Under the pieces are notes generated by a model. That model was not told the DNA's origin, did not search any database, and saw only the letters and a list, made by a program, of their open reading frames with translations. 59,922 nucleotides of DNA from Paenibacillus cookii (GTDB lineage Bacteria > Bacillota > Bacilli > Paenibacillales > Paenibacillaceae): positions 1-59,922 of the forward strand of contig NZ_BORW01000035.1 of assembly GCF_018333375.1 (NCBI RefSeq), given 5' to 3'. Position numbers and translations under genes: made by a program. This document shows, piece after piece, positions 27,177 to 35,506 of the stretch. How positions within the stretch are numbered: the stretch's first letter is position 1; every line of letters begins with the position of its first letter.

Positions 27177-27377
27177 TTACTTATGCTTCGAAGGCTTTTC
27201 TTCGCCAACCGGATGGTCCTCATTCCACTTTTCCGCCTGGGCGGTGCCGATGGCAATGGCGCGCCCTTCCTCATAGCCTTCTTCGAGCAGCGCGTTTGCG
27301 ATTTCGACCGCTTTATTCCGCACGCGGGGCTCCAGATTTTTCATGGACACAGGGTAATCATGCTTATTCCAAGGCAT
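27177..27377 (-). CDS. Small conserved protein (MPWxKxDYP type)
   Basis: A 66-residue hydrophilic protein beginning MPWNKHDYPVSMKNL, followed by VRNKAVEIANALLEEGYEEG and RAIAIGTAQAEKW. This pattern is common in short conserved proteins of Bacillus and Paenibacillus (YdaT/DUF2188-like annotation, not certain). Start: ATG 27375-27377 with GGAGGG six bases upstream. It is monocistronic with a strong terminator. Function unknown. Confidence 0.75.
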   Translation of the reverse strand: MPWNKHDYPVSMKNLEPRVRNKAVEIANALLEEGYEEGRAIAIGTAQAEKWNEDHPVGEEKPSKHK

Positions 27378-27705
27378 TGCGAATCCCTCCAAACAAGTTC
27401 TCGTTTATCCTATATTACCCGGCGTCACGCGAATCAAACGATGGTAATCCGCCCGGCGAACGTTTGCCCGTCTTTTTCCCGGTCAAAACTTCGACCACCC
27501 GAACACCGGCCTCAACATCTTGCGAATCCAATAAGCGATGATCATCCCTGCGGTCCATGAACCGGGATGCTGCAAGCACTCCATCTCTTTTTGACCTTGC
27601 TAACTCCTTTCCGAAAGACTTGTGCCTCTCTCTCCAACATATTTGTCTACAGCAAGTAAGCAAATCCAGATCATGTGACTTACCAGACACATGGAAGCTT
27701 GTGGT
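27378..27705. other. Gap between the small gene and CYP102, no supported gene
   Basis: A 91-codon frame can be opened on the minus strand here, but it has no ribosome site, an odd Cys/Arg-rich start and no family resemblance. A CATGTG ... CACATG inverted repeat lies at about 27675-27692, just past the P450 stop. I see nothing else. Confidence 0.5.
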
Positions 27706-30700
27706 TCAACCGGCCCATACGTCTTTCGCATAGTTGCCTGCCGCTTCAAGCGCGGCAAGCCATTCAGCCGCTTCTTCGCGGCTCGCCCCGCTTTTTTCCC
27801 GATAAGACTCCATGATCGTTTGTTCCACCTGCGGGGCCATCCGGGTGCCGTCGCCGCAAACGTACAACTTAGCCCCGGTTTCGAGCAGCGACAGCAGCAG
27901 CTCCCCGTCCTGCTTCATAAGATGCTGGACATAGCACTTATTTGCGCCTTCCGCTCTGGAGAAAGCCGTATGAAGTGTGACCAGGCCGTCCCTTTCCGCC
28001 TGCTCGAACTCCGCGCGGTATAGGTAATCATGTTCCGGATTCCGGCAGCCAAAGTACAGATGGGCTTCACCCAGCACCTTTCCTGCCGCTTGGAGTGCCC
28101 GTCTGGCCTGGATAAAACCTCTGAACGGAGCCACGCCCGTGCCGGGACCCACCATGATCAGCGGTGTGGCGGAATCCTCCGGAAGTACAAAGCCGGATTC
28201 AGGGGACCGGACGAATATCAGCACCTCGGCTCCCGGTTCAAGTCCGGCCAAGTAGTTGGAGGCGATGCCGCGGTACTCTCCCTTGCCGTTCCATGCTTCC
28301 CCCCGGACCACGCCGACCGTGATACAGGCCGTATCTTGGCTGACTTGAGGCGAGCTTGATATGGAGTAATATCTCGGCTTCAGTGCCGGCAGCAGTTCCA
28401 GAAAACGCGCAAACGGCAGCTCACAGGCATCATACTTCTCGAGCAAGTCGAGCATCGTAACCCTCTTCGCCCGAATGTCCGTCTGGTACGTCTCTTCTAC
28501 GAGCAGCGCCTCGAGTTCCCTGGCATGCGGCGGGCAAACCGTGCACGCGGTCATCTCCCGGATTTGGGCACGGGTCGCCGGCTCCTGCAGCTCGACACTG
28601 CGGGACAGCAGTTCGTCCAGTCGGACCGGAACGCCTGCCTTCAAGTGGGGAATGTTTTTCCCGCCCGATTCCAGAATCAGGTGAGCGGAGCCATCCAGCC
28701 GGAATCGGCGGAGTACCCGCCGTACCAATGGGTCAGGGTTGACCGGGAGCACGCCCAGATGATCGCCCTCGCAATAAGTCGTGCCTTCCGGCAGCGCAAT
28801 TTCGATGTGCTGCGTGACCCTTCCGCTGTCTGCATGCTGAAGATTGTAACTGCGCACAATCCGGCCGGACACGGCTCCGTAGGTTTCCGCCAGCGGAGCT
28901 TCGGCCACGCCCTGGACAAAACGAAGCGACAGCGTGCTCCGTTTCGGCTCGCGGTTGGCCGCGACCGGCAGTCCCAGCGCCTGCATCAAATCCGGCCATA
29001 ATCGCTCCGTCCAGTCGTCAACCTCCCGTTCAAAATCGCCGCTGGCATCGCACTCCCCTAGCGGGATAAGCCGCTCGGCGCCTTTGTCTGCCAGCAGCTC
29101 ATCGATCAGGCGCGGGATCCGCTGGTACGTGCTGGCCCAATTATGATCCCCGCAGCCAAATACCATGTAGCGGACATCCCGGACGGCCGAATTGTCGGCG
29201 GATTCCAGCCATTCAACGAAAGCCTTCGCGTTGGAAGGAGGCTGGCCGTTATAGGAAGCCGTTACAATGATCACCGCTCCCTCCTTGGGAAGGGCGCCGA
29301 CGTAGTCGTCCAAGGTACCGACCTGACTGCTGAATCCCTGATACTTGGCGAGATCGGCTAATTCTCTGGCAATGCCTTCGGCCGTGCCCAAATTGGAACC
29401 GTACAGGACGAGCAGCGGCGTATGGTGCGCGTTTTCCGCCAATGAAGCCGGCTTGCCGGATTCGCGAGCAGCGGTATCCAGCGGTTCGGAGCTGCCGGAA
29501 CCCATCGGGATCACGGCTCCCTTCCGACTGCGAACCCGAATCCGGAACCCTTCAGGTTTCAGTGTCAACGTCTCTTTTACCTTGAGTTCGTAGTGGTCGG
29601 GATCCGTCAGCTCAAAATACTTCAGAACCATACCCAGCACCAAGGTGGCTTCCTGCAGGGCGAACTGCTGCCCGATGCACGCCCGCTGGCCGTTGCCAAA
29701 CGGCTTATACGCGTCATGGGGCACTTTGCTTGGATCTTCAAAACGCTCGGGTCTGAACGCCTCCACATCGTCCCCCCAGACGCGTGTATCCCTGTGAAGT
29801 CCCGGAATGAGCACGGTCACGCTGTCACCCTTTTGGAGCGGATAGGTTCCCCCGATCCATGTATCTTCTTTGGCATACAGCGAGAAAGCCGGCGCAGTCG
29901 GCCATAACCGCAGGGACTCGCTAAGTACCATTCGGACATATTTCAGGTCCCGCACCTGGTTATACGTCGGTACCGGGTCTTTCAGGACGCGATCCACCTC
30001 TTCCACCGCTTTACGCAGCTTTTCGGGGTTTTTCAACAGAAAATAGATCGCAAAGGAGAGCAGGCCGCTCGTCGTTTCATGTCCTGCGATCAGAAATGTG
30101 ATGATCTGGTAGCGGATATTTTCTTGATCCAGACGCTCACCTGTATCCGGATCGACGCCTTCCAGCATGTGAGCGAGCAGGTCATCCTCATTCCCGCCAT
30201 GCGCCTTACGTTCCCGGATCAATTCGTCGACAAGAGAGAACATCGTCTGAATATCCTCTTGAAACTGCCGTTTCTTCCGGACCATAAACATATCCTGGAT
30301 GCCCAGGCGGTGAAGCTGGTTCATTCCTTCGTCAAGCGCCCGCACCATCGCATCGATAAAGGGATGGTTGCCTTCCCGGTAAAAACTGTTGAAACGGTAA
30401 CTAAAGCCGCACAGTCCGATCGTATCGAGCGTCAGCCGGGTCATGTCCGCAGGTACGTCCACCGTTTCGTCCGGATTCAGCCGCCCCCATTTTTGAATCA
30501 GCTGCAAGGCAATATCCAGCATTTTTGCGTGGTACCCTTGCATGGCCCTTTGGCTGAAGCTGGACAGCAGAATGTTATGCGCTTTTTTCCAATTCGTTTC
30601 CTGGGTCGCACTCGTAAACAAACCGTCGCCCGCAAAAGCGCGTACGTTTTGCAGCGGAGCCCAGATCCGTTTATCAAAGCGCTTTTCGTCGCAAGCGTCC

Positions 30701-30888
30701 TTCACATATTCATGGCCGGAGACGTAGAGCTCCTTGCGTCCGCCGGGATATTGGAACTGAAAGATGGGCCCAAGCTCCGAGGCCAACTTCACCAACGATT
30801 GCACCGGTGCGGAGGAATCCAGCAGCGGCAGATTTCCTAAAGGTCCATAAGTTTTGGGTTGAGGCACCGGAATATTTTCTGTCATGGT
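27706..30888 (-). CDS. Self-sufficient cytochrome P450/NADPH-P450 reductase (CYP102A, BM3-type)
   Basis: A 1060-residue natural fusion that hydroxylates fatty acids and related substrates using NADPH. Haem domain 1-about 460: the N-terminus PQPKTYGPLGNLPLL, FAGDGLFTS (the BM3 Phe87 equivalent), oxygen-activation AGHETTS and the haem-Cys loop PFGNGQRACIGQQ are conserved, as are the BM3 Arg47 and Tyr51 equivalents (GRKELY). FMN domain from about 490 (VLYGSNLGTAEGIARELA). FAD/NADPH part: PRYYSISSSP, GPGTGVAPFRGF, YVCGDGTRM. Start: ATG 30886-30888 with GGAGGG seven bases upstream. There is no TetR (BM3R1-like) gene next to it, but an operator-like dyad is upstream. Confidence 0.97.
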   Translation of the reverse strand, partial: TMTENIPVPQPKTYGPLGNLPLLDSSAPVQSLVKLASELGPIFQFQYPGGRKELYVSGHEYVKDACDEKRFDKRIWAPLQNVRAFAGDGLFTSATQETNWKKAHNILLSSFSQRAMQGYHAKMLDIALQLIQKWGRLNPDETVDVPADMTRLTLDTIGLCGFSYRFNSFYREGNHPFIDAMVRALDEGMNQLHRLGIQDMFMVRKKRQFQEDIQTMFSLVDELIRERKAHGGNEDDLLAHMLEGVDPDTGERLDQENIRYQIITFLIAGHETTSGLLSFAIYFLLKNPEKLRKAVEEVDRVLKDPVPTYNQVRDLKYVRMVLSESLRLWPTAPAFSLYAKEDTWIGGTYPLQKGDSVTVLIPGLHRDTRVWGDDVEAFRPERFEDPSKVPHDAYKPFGNGQRACIGQQFALQEATLVLGMVLKYFELTDPDHYELKVKETLTLKPEGFRIRVRSRKGAVIPMGSGSSEPLDTAARESGKPASLAENAHHTPLLVLYGSNLGTAEGIARELADLAKYQGFSSQVGTLDDYVGALPKEGAVIIVTASYNGQPPSNAKAFVEWLESADNSAVRDVRYMVFGCGDHNWASTYQRIPRLIDELLADKGAERLIPLGECDASGDFEREVDDWTERLWPDLMQALGLPVAANREPKRSTLSLRFVQGVAEAPLAETYGAVSGRIVRSYNLQHADSGRVTQHIEIALPEGTTYCEGDHLGVLPVNPDPLVRRVLRRFRLDGSAHLILESGGKNIPHLKAGVPVRLDELLSRSVELQEPATRAQIREMTACTVCPPHARELEALLVEETYQTDIRAKRVTMLDLLEKYDACELPFARFLELLPALKPRYYSISSSPQVSQDTACITVGVVRGEAWNGKGEYRGIASNYLAGLEPGAEVLIFVRSPESGFVLPEDSATPLIMVGPGTGVAPFRGFIQARRALQAAGKVLGEAHLYFGCRNPEHDYLYRAEFEQAERDGLVTLHTAFSRAEGANKCYVQHLMKQDGELLLSLLETGAKLYVCGDGTRMAPQVEQTIMESYREKSGASREEAAEWLAALEAAGNYAKDVWAG

Positions 30889-30932
30889 ATTTCCCTCCAT
30901 CATCCTGTTTGCTTTTCTTTAAAAGAAACCAC

Positions 30933-30957
30933 TTGACCAAATTGGTAATTCGGTCAA
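30933..30957. promoter_or_regulatory. Operator-like inverted repeat upstream of CYP102
   Basis: TTGACC and GGTCAA flank a 25-base dyad that also contains ACCAAATTGGT. It lies 45-70 bases before the P450 start. CYP102 genes are often controlled by TetR repressors through such dyads, so a repressor encoded elsewhere may bind here. Confidence 0.5.
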
Positions 30958-31317
30958 AATATTAGAAAAAAGGAGGATTTGACGGCTGCTTGGCTGTTAC
31001 GCCTGACAATACCGTCCTATCCTACCTTTTACCTTAACATGATATGAACGTCCCGCACATCAGCCAGAGGTCCGGAATTCATCGGTCAGGCCGAGGGCTG
31101 CCTGTTACTTTTCAGCCAGGATTATTTCAGTCATGCACGACTTCCGTCCTGGCGATAAAGCCATGAATCGATCGTTTATCCCCACGCATCCCTGCTATTT
31201 GACCGCACAATAGAATTCAATCTGTTTATGGGTTCAAATTTGATTTCGAGCGGTGAATCTATAGTATCTCCCCGAGCACTATTTGTTCCATTTCGTGGCG
31301 TGTTAGGTGCCGGCAAC
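30958..31317. other. Intergenic region upstream of CYP102, nothing recognised
   Basis: About 360 bases with no frame supported by a ribosome site. A short resemblance at 31196-31219 to the 3' end of the map gene is noted but not claimed. Confidence 0.45.
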
Positions 31318-31362
31318 AAAAAAAGAACCCATGCCATCCTGTGTCAACAGGACGACATGGGT
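31318..31362 (-). terminator. Terminator of the BlaI-M56 operon
   Basis: Minus-strand stem ACCCATG-TCGTCCTGT / ACAGGATGGCATGGGT followed by TTCTTTTTTT, 28 bases after the M56 gene. Confidence 0.88.
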
Positions 31363-31389
31363 CGATGCATAAAACGGATCGCCTGACGC

Positions 31390-33255
31390 TTATTTTTTTA
31401 CCGCAGCCTTCAGAATTTCAATTTTCTCTTTACGAGGGATATCCGAAGTGGCAGAGACCCCGTATTCGTATTTGCCGCCGTCATACCAGAATACGGATTT
31501 TGGATAGATATGCTCAGGAAGCGTATCGTTAAAGAAACCTTCCTTTTTGCTTCCCTCCGGATCTTTTGTATACTTTGAGAAAGTCAGCGTGTCCTTTCCG
31601 TTCGTATACTTGAGACGGATATCCGCCGCTTCCTTCCACTCTATTTTCTTCGCATAGATGGGTTTGCCGCTTTTCTTGCCTTCAGCCTTTACTTCATCAA
31701 CGAATTTCCCTTTTGTTGGACCTTCGATGGTCGCTGACAAGAATTTATACCCCTCCGGCAAGTTGGCAGGCTGCTTCAGGATCGAACCCTCCAATGCGGA
31801 AGCTCTTCTCAAGTAGTCCTCGTAAGTAGAGAATTCTTCTATCCCTCCCCAATAACTGAGGTCGAGTCCGCTATTAAGATCCTTATATTTATGATACAGA
31901 ACGTACATATCGCCTGTCTCTTTGCTCAGTTCCTTCACTCGATTCGTCTCATCTTCGATATACTTCTTTTCCTCTGGAGTTAAAGCCTTGGCTGCCGCTT
32001 CAGCTTTTTTTTGAATCTTCTCCAGTTCTTTCTTGTAGAGCTCGCGGTCTATGTTTCCCTCGGGATAAATAACGTCATTCTCTTTGTCCACGGCAACTTT
32101 TGAATTCTGCTGCAATTTTTGCGGTGCGCTTTCCGCGCCGCTTTCCTTCGCGTTAACCAATGTCACGCTGCCAAGCGCGAGAATCATCCCCATGCCCAGA
32201 ATGGACAAGCGGTAGGATTTTTTATTAAAATGTCGGATCATCATAAGTCTCCTTTTCATTTCTTTATGCGTGGCGGACAAGCCGGCAAGACCAGGCCGGT
32301 AATGACTGACCGACAAATGCTCCAACACATGAATAATCGTTTGCCCGTATGCATTTTTTTGCTGCGGCATCATCCGGTCCAAGGCGCATGCATCGCAGGC
32401 AATCTCCTGATCCTGCCTTGCTCTATGTATCGCGAACCATAGGAGCGGATTAAACCAGTGGAGAATCAAGATCATGTGCATCATCCAGTTCACTGCCACA
32501 TCCCGCCGCCGAATATGCGCAAATTCATGCGCCAAAATCAATTGAAGCTGATCCTTTTGCAACGTAACGAGCAGGCTTGGCGAAATTACGACTGCAGGTT
32601 TAAAAAAACCGACTACGGCTGGTCCGGGAATCCGTTCCGATGCGACAAACCTCACATTGCGCTTGATGCCAAATAGATGCTTCGTTTCTTGAAAGACTGC
32701 CGATAAAAAAGGAGTATCGATGGTTCGCCCTGCGCGCAAGGCTTGTTTCAATCGGTTCTGGTCAAATACCGTTTTCGCCGAAAAGAATAACACGCCCGCA
32801 AGCCATACCGCTAACAGCATATGGATGAAGCTCATATTTTTGATCTCGCTCCACCAAAAACCGCTTTTCTGCACGCTTCCCGGTTCATGGGATGAGGCAG
32901 GCACGGTGGCTCCATTCAATTCCGGGCTTAAGGTCCGATTCCTTTGAACCGCCGTCTCCCCTGCGATCACCGCATTCTTAAATGCCGTGGGATCCTGGGT
33001 CTTCTGATGAAATCCGGGCGCTATGGCCTCCAAAGACAAAACATTGTACAAGCTAAGCGAAGATTCCGGCGCCCAAGGAAGCAGCAAACGGATCGCTACA
33101 GGCAGCCAAATCAAATATTTCCATCTTGCTTCAAGCTTGTTTTTGAATAGAAATTGCACGATCAGGACAAGCAGAACCAAAATGCCGGCCATAAATGATC
33201 CGCGAATCACCCAGCCAAAAACAGACAATACATTCGCTTGCAATGTTGGACTCAT
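31390..33255 (-). CDS. BlaR1-like M56 membrane metallopeptidase with a C-terminal sensor domain
   Basis: A 621-residue membrane sensor-protease. Membrane segments lie near 18-37, 45-60, 142-160 and 253-275. The gluzincin motif HEFAH is at 243-247, with a further membrane segment at 350-368. The outer C-terminal part (about 395-621) is not a penicillin-binding domain. It is nearly the same over about 190 residues as the secreted protein at 33813-34550 (GYKFLSATIEGPTKGKFVDE, KSVFWYDGGKYEYGVSATSD). By analogy with BlaR1, signal binding outside would trigger cleavage of the BlaI-like repressor encoded three bases upstream. The inducer is unknown; there is no beta-lactamase gene. Confidence 0.9.
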   Translation of the reverse strand: MSPTLQANVLSVFGWVIRGSFMAGILVLLVLIVQFLFKNKLEARWKYLIWLPVAIRLLLPWAPESSLSLYNVLSLEAIAPGFHQKTQDPTAFKNAVIAGETAVQRNRTLSPELNGATVPASSHEPGSVQKSGFWWSEIKNMSFIHMLLAVWLAGVLFFSAKTVFDQNRLKQALRAGRTIDTPFLSAVFQETKHLFGIKRNVRFVASERIPGPAVVGFFKPAVVISPSLLVTLQKDQLQLILAHEFAHIRRRDVAVNWMMHMILILHWFNPLLWFAIHRARQDQEIACDACALDRMMPQQKNAYGQTIIHVLEHLSVSHYRPGLAGLSATHKEMKRRLMMIRHFNKKSYRLSILGMGMILALGSVTLVNAKESGAESAPQKLQQNSKVAVDKENDVIYPEGNIDRELYKKELEKIQKKAEAAAKALTPEEKKYIEDETNRVKELSKETGDMYVLYHKYKDLNSGLDLSYWGGIEEFSTYEDYLRRASALEGSILKQPANLPEGYKFLSATIEGPTKGKFVDEVKAEGKKSGKPIYAKKIEWKEAADIRLKYTNGKDTLTFSKYTKDPEGSKKEGFFNDTLPEHIYPKSVFWYDGGKYEYGVSATSDIPRKEKIEILKAAVKK

Positions 33256-33258
33256 CCG

Positions 33259-33666
33259 TTATCTCTCTTTTCCCGGTTCGCCGACGCTGCGGTTTTCGTC
33301 AAATAAAGCCTTCAGATCCTCGACTTCCTGTGCGTTCAGCTTTCTATCCTTTAATAAGTTGGCCAGCATCGGCTTTAATGCCCCGCCATACAGCTTTTTC
33401 ATAAAGGATGTGGTTTCGGACAGCAAAAATTCCTGCTCGCTGATGATGGGATAATACAGCTGGGTGCGCTTTGAACCCTCTTCCAGCTTGGCCCCCGCTG
33501 CTTCCTTCTGCACTAATCGGTTCAAGAGCGTCCGCGTCGTATTCGGGCTCCAGCCCATTTTGTCTGCGAGTTGCTTTACAACTTCACTGGAAGGGCAATC
33601 GGGATTTGCCCATAACACCCGCATAATTTCCAGTTCTGCATCCGTAACCGATGGTATTTGTTTCAT
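33259..33666 (-). CDS. BlaI/MecI-family repressor
   Basis: A 135-residue winged-helix repressor: VTDAELEIMRVLWANPDCPS, the HTH SSEVVKQLADKMGWSPNTTR, and the wing plus the C-terminal dimerisation part. Start: ATG 33664-33666 with GGAGG eight bases upstream. It is the first gene of a two-gene operon with the M56 sensor, three bases apart. Operator dyads of the TACA/TGTA type lie in its own promoter and in that of the secreted protein at 33813, which defines a small regulon. Confidence 0.93.
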   Translation of the reverse strand: MKQIPSVTDAELEIMRVLWANPDCPSSEVVKQLADKMGWSPNTTRTLLNRLVQKEAAGAKLEEGSKRTQLYYPIISEQEFLLSETTSFMKKLYGGALKPMLANLLKDRKLNAQEVEDLKALFDENRSVGEPGKER

Positions 33667-33696
33667 GCATGTAACCTCCAAAGTTCATTCGCCTTA

Positions 33697-33746
33697 ACTA
33701 CATACGTAGTATAGTTCATGCTACATTTGTAGTTTGGTGATGTCAA
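33697..33746 (-). promoter_or_regulatory. BlaI-M56 promoter with two operator dyads
   Basis: TTGACA (33741-33746) and TAGCAT (33718-33723) on the minus strand, 17-base spacer. Dyad CTACATTTGTAG (33721-33732) fills the -10/spacer, and ACTACATACGTAGT (33697-33710) lies just downstream. Both match the TACA-N-TGTA core of BlaI/MecI operators. Confidence 0.85.
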
Positions 33747-33812
33747 CATTTAAGAGAGATAAGATTCCCTATTTTTGTTACATGCACAAATCCGCGCCGC
33801 TTCCCAAACATA

Positions 33813-34550
33813 TTATTTCTTTACCGCAGCCTTCAGCATCGCGATTTTCTTTTCTCTAGGGATATCCGAAGTGGCAGAGACACCGTATTCGTATTTGCCG
33901 CCATCATACCAGAATACGGATTTTGGATAGATATTCGCAGGAAGCGTATCGTTAAAGAACCCTTTCTTTTTGCTTCCCTCCGGATCTTTTGTATACTTTG
34001 AGAAAGTTAACGTGCTCTTTCCGTTCGTATACTTGAGACGGATATCCGCCGCTTCCTTCCACTCTATTTTCTTCGCATAGATCGGTTTGCCGCTTTTTTT
34101 GCCTTCGGCCTTTACTTCATCAACGAATTTCCCTTTTGTTGGACCTTCGATGGTCGCTGACAAGAACTTGTATCCGGCCGGCAGGTTTGCGGGCTGCTTC
34201 AGGATCGAACCCTCCAAAGTGGAAGCTCTTTTCAAGTAGGCTTCGTAAGAAGAGAACTCTTCCACCAGTCCCCAATAGCTAAGTGAAAGTCCGCTATTTA
34301 ACTGAGGATATTTGTGATATAGGACATACGACTCGCCTGGCTTTTTGGATAGCTCCTTTATTCTGTTGATCTCGTCTTCGATAAACTTTTTGTCCTTTTC
34401 AGGTATAGATTTGGTCGCCTCGGCTGTTTTTTTAACGGTTTCTTTCTGAGCTTCCTTATAAGATTTCGTTTCCGCCGCAAAGCTCGCCGAGGAACCCAGC
34501 AGTAATACACTGCTTAATGTTACGATTGCCGCTTTTGATGCTACATTCAT
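33813..34550 (-). CDS. Secreted protein identical in kind to the M56 sensor ectodomain
   Basis: A 245-residue protein with a Sec signal peptide (VTLSSVLLLGSSASFAAE, cleavage near 27). The rest matches the C-terminal domain of the M56 protein almost residue for residue from about position 50 (SILKQPANLPAGYKFLSATI, EWKEAADIRLKYTNGKSTLT, AATSD-type end SATSDIPREKKIAMLKAAVK). It has no known catalytic motif; the domain may be a DUF4367-like beta fold, uncertain. It has its own BlaI-type promoter. It may be the effector of the system or a soluble competitor of the sensor. Confidence 0.8.
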   Translation of the reverse strand: MNVASKAAIVTLSSVLLLGSSASFAAETKSYKEAQKETVKKTAEATKSIPEKDKKFIEDEINRIKELSKKPGESYVLYHKYPQLNSGLSLSYWGLVEEFSSYEAYLKRASTLEGSILKQPANLPAGYKFLSATIEGPTKGKFVDEVKAEGKKSGKPIYAKKIEWKEAADIRLKYTNGKSTLTFSKYTKDPEGSKKKGFFNDTLPANIYPKSVFWYDGGKYEYGVSATSDIPREKKIAMLKAAVKK

Positions 34551-34583
34551 TTTGTAATGCTCCTTTCCTGGTATGGTTTAGCA

Positions 34584-34639
34584 AACTACAATTGTAGTTG
34601 ACATTAATCTATACTACAGTTGTAGTTGAATGGTGTCAA
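34584..34639 (-). promoter_or_regulatory. BlaI-regulated promoter of the secreted ectodomain gene
   Basis: TTGACA (34634-34639) and TAGTAT (34611-34616) on the minus strand with 17 bases between. Dyad ACTACAGTTGTAGT (34613-34626) overlaps the -10, and the perfect 16-base dyad AACTACAATTGTAGTT (34584-34599) lies downstream of it. These are the same type as at the BlaI promoter. Confidence 0.87.
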
Positions 34640-34880
34640 CCCTTTTTATAAAAATACATCTTGCTATTTAAGATTCCCCTTTCAGCCACTAATCCGTTTG
34701 GATGTATCAATTATTCCGGCAGTCCGGACGGGGCAGCGTGCTCCGAAGAGGTGAATTTACTGATATCATGCTTCATTGACACACGATAGGTCGTTCATAT
34801 CCGAGGGATTAAATAGACTGTTCTATGAATAATTTGGGTAGATTTGTCCATAGACTCGTTTAGGCTCATATTTTTTACAT

Positions 34881-35060
34881 TTGGGAGGGCGCGATGTCTC
34901 GGGAAATAGGATGCTGGAGATCGGCTGTGGCACCGGTCATTCCTTGCAATATCAGGGGGAACGCAATGCATCTGACTATGGGCTCTGGATATATCCGAAA
35001 AACAGATCGAAAAAGCAAAGCAACATTTGACGGCATGCGGCCTTTCGGCAACAATAGCTT
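34881..35060 (+). pseudogene. Fragment of a class I SAM-dependent methyltransferase
   Basis: The frame at 34887 reads ADVSGNRMLEIGCGTGHSLQ, the SAM-binding motif I of a class I methyltransferase. Around 34975 the match moves to another frame (WALDISEKQIEKAKQHLTAC), motif II with its acidic residue, and stops near 35060. At least one frameshift, no start codon and loss of about two thirds of the protein make this a relic. Confidence 0.7.
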
Positions 35061-35123
35061 AGAATTGTATTCGACATAAAACAATATCTATCGACGTCAT
35101 TCAAGGAAGATACTTTCTAACGC

Positions 35124-35157
35124 TAAAAAACACTGACGAAGAAGCCTTCATCAGTGT
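35124..35157 (-). terminator. Terminator of the CD3324-like gene
   Basis: Minus-strand stem ACACTGATGAAG / CTTCGTCAGTGT followed by TTTTTTAGCG. It overlaps the last codons of the CD3324-like gene. Confidence 0.8.
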
Positions 35158-35434
35158 CGTTCGCTACTTTTATTTTCCGAATAAACAATTTTCTTAATGG
35201 TTTCAATGGAGAGAAAATAGTCTTTAGCAAGCTGCCCAACACTGCTATTATTCTTAAAAGCGTGACTAATAGCGGCATTTCGGCGATCTAACCACTGTCT
35301 TCCGCCACTCAAGCTTCCCCAATGTTTATATTCCTTCTTCTGTTTAGGAATGTAAATGGTCTCTCCCTGCACCTACTGTTGGATTTCTGTAATAAGTTTT
35401 TCGGGTAATATTTTTTTGCATTCGTATATTTCAA
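35151..35434 (-). pseudogene. CD3324-family protein interrupted by an amber codon
   Basis: From a TTG at 35432-35434 the frame reads KYTNAKKILPEKLITEIQQ, then TAG (35373-35375), then VQGETIYIPKQKKEYKHW and the HTH-like SVGQLAKDYFLSIETIKKIV. In CD3324-family proteins the interrupted position is normally Tyr (QYVQGE), so a single TAC/TAT to TAG change explains it. The rest of the 94-codon gene, including the C-terminal HTH, is intact. Restart at the GTG just after the TAG is possible but would lose the N-terminal part. Confidence 0.8.
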
Positions 35435-35506
35435 TTCGCTTCACTCTTCATTCCACATGCTTCATACACTTTCCTGGTTCATGAATTTTGATGCTTGTGA
35501 ACAACC

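Noticed and set aside
27415..27690. 91-codon minus-strand frame between the small gene and CYP102
   Set aside because: No ribosome site, no family resemblance and an unnatural composition.
31196..31240. Similarity to the last codons and 3' flank of map (TTGACCGC-CAATAGAA)
   Set aside because: Only about 24 bases agree, and a chance match of this size between two sites in 60 kb is not unlikely.
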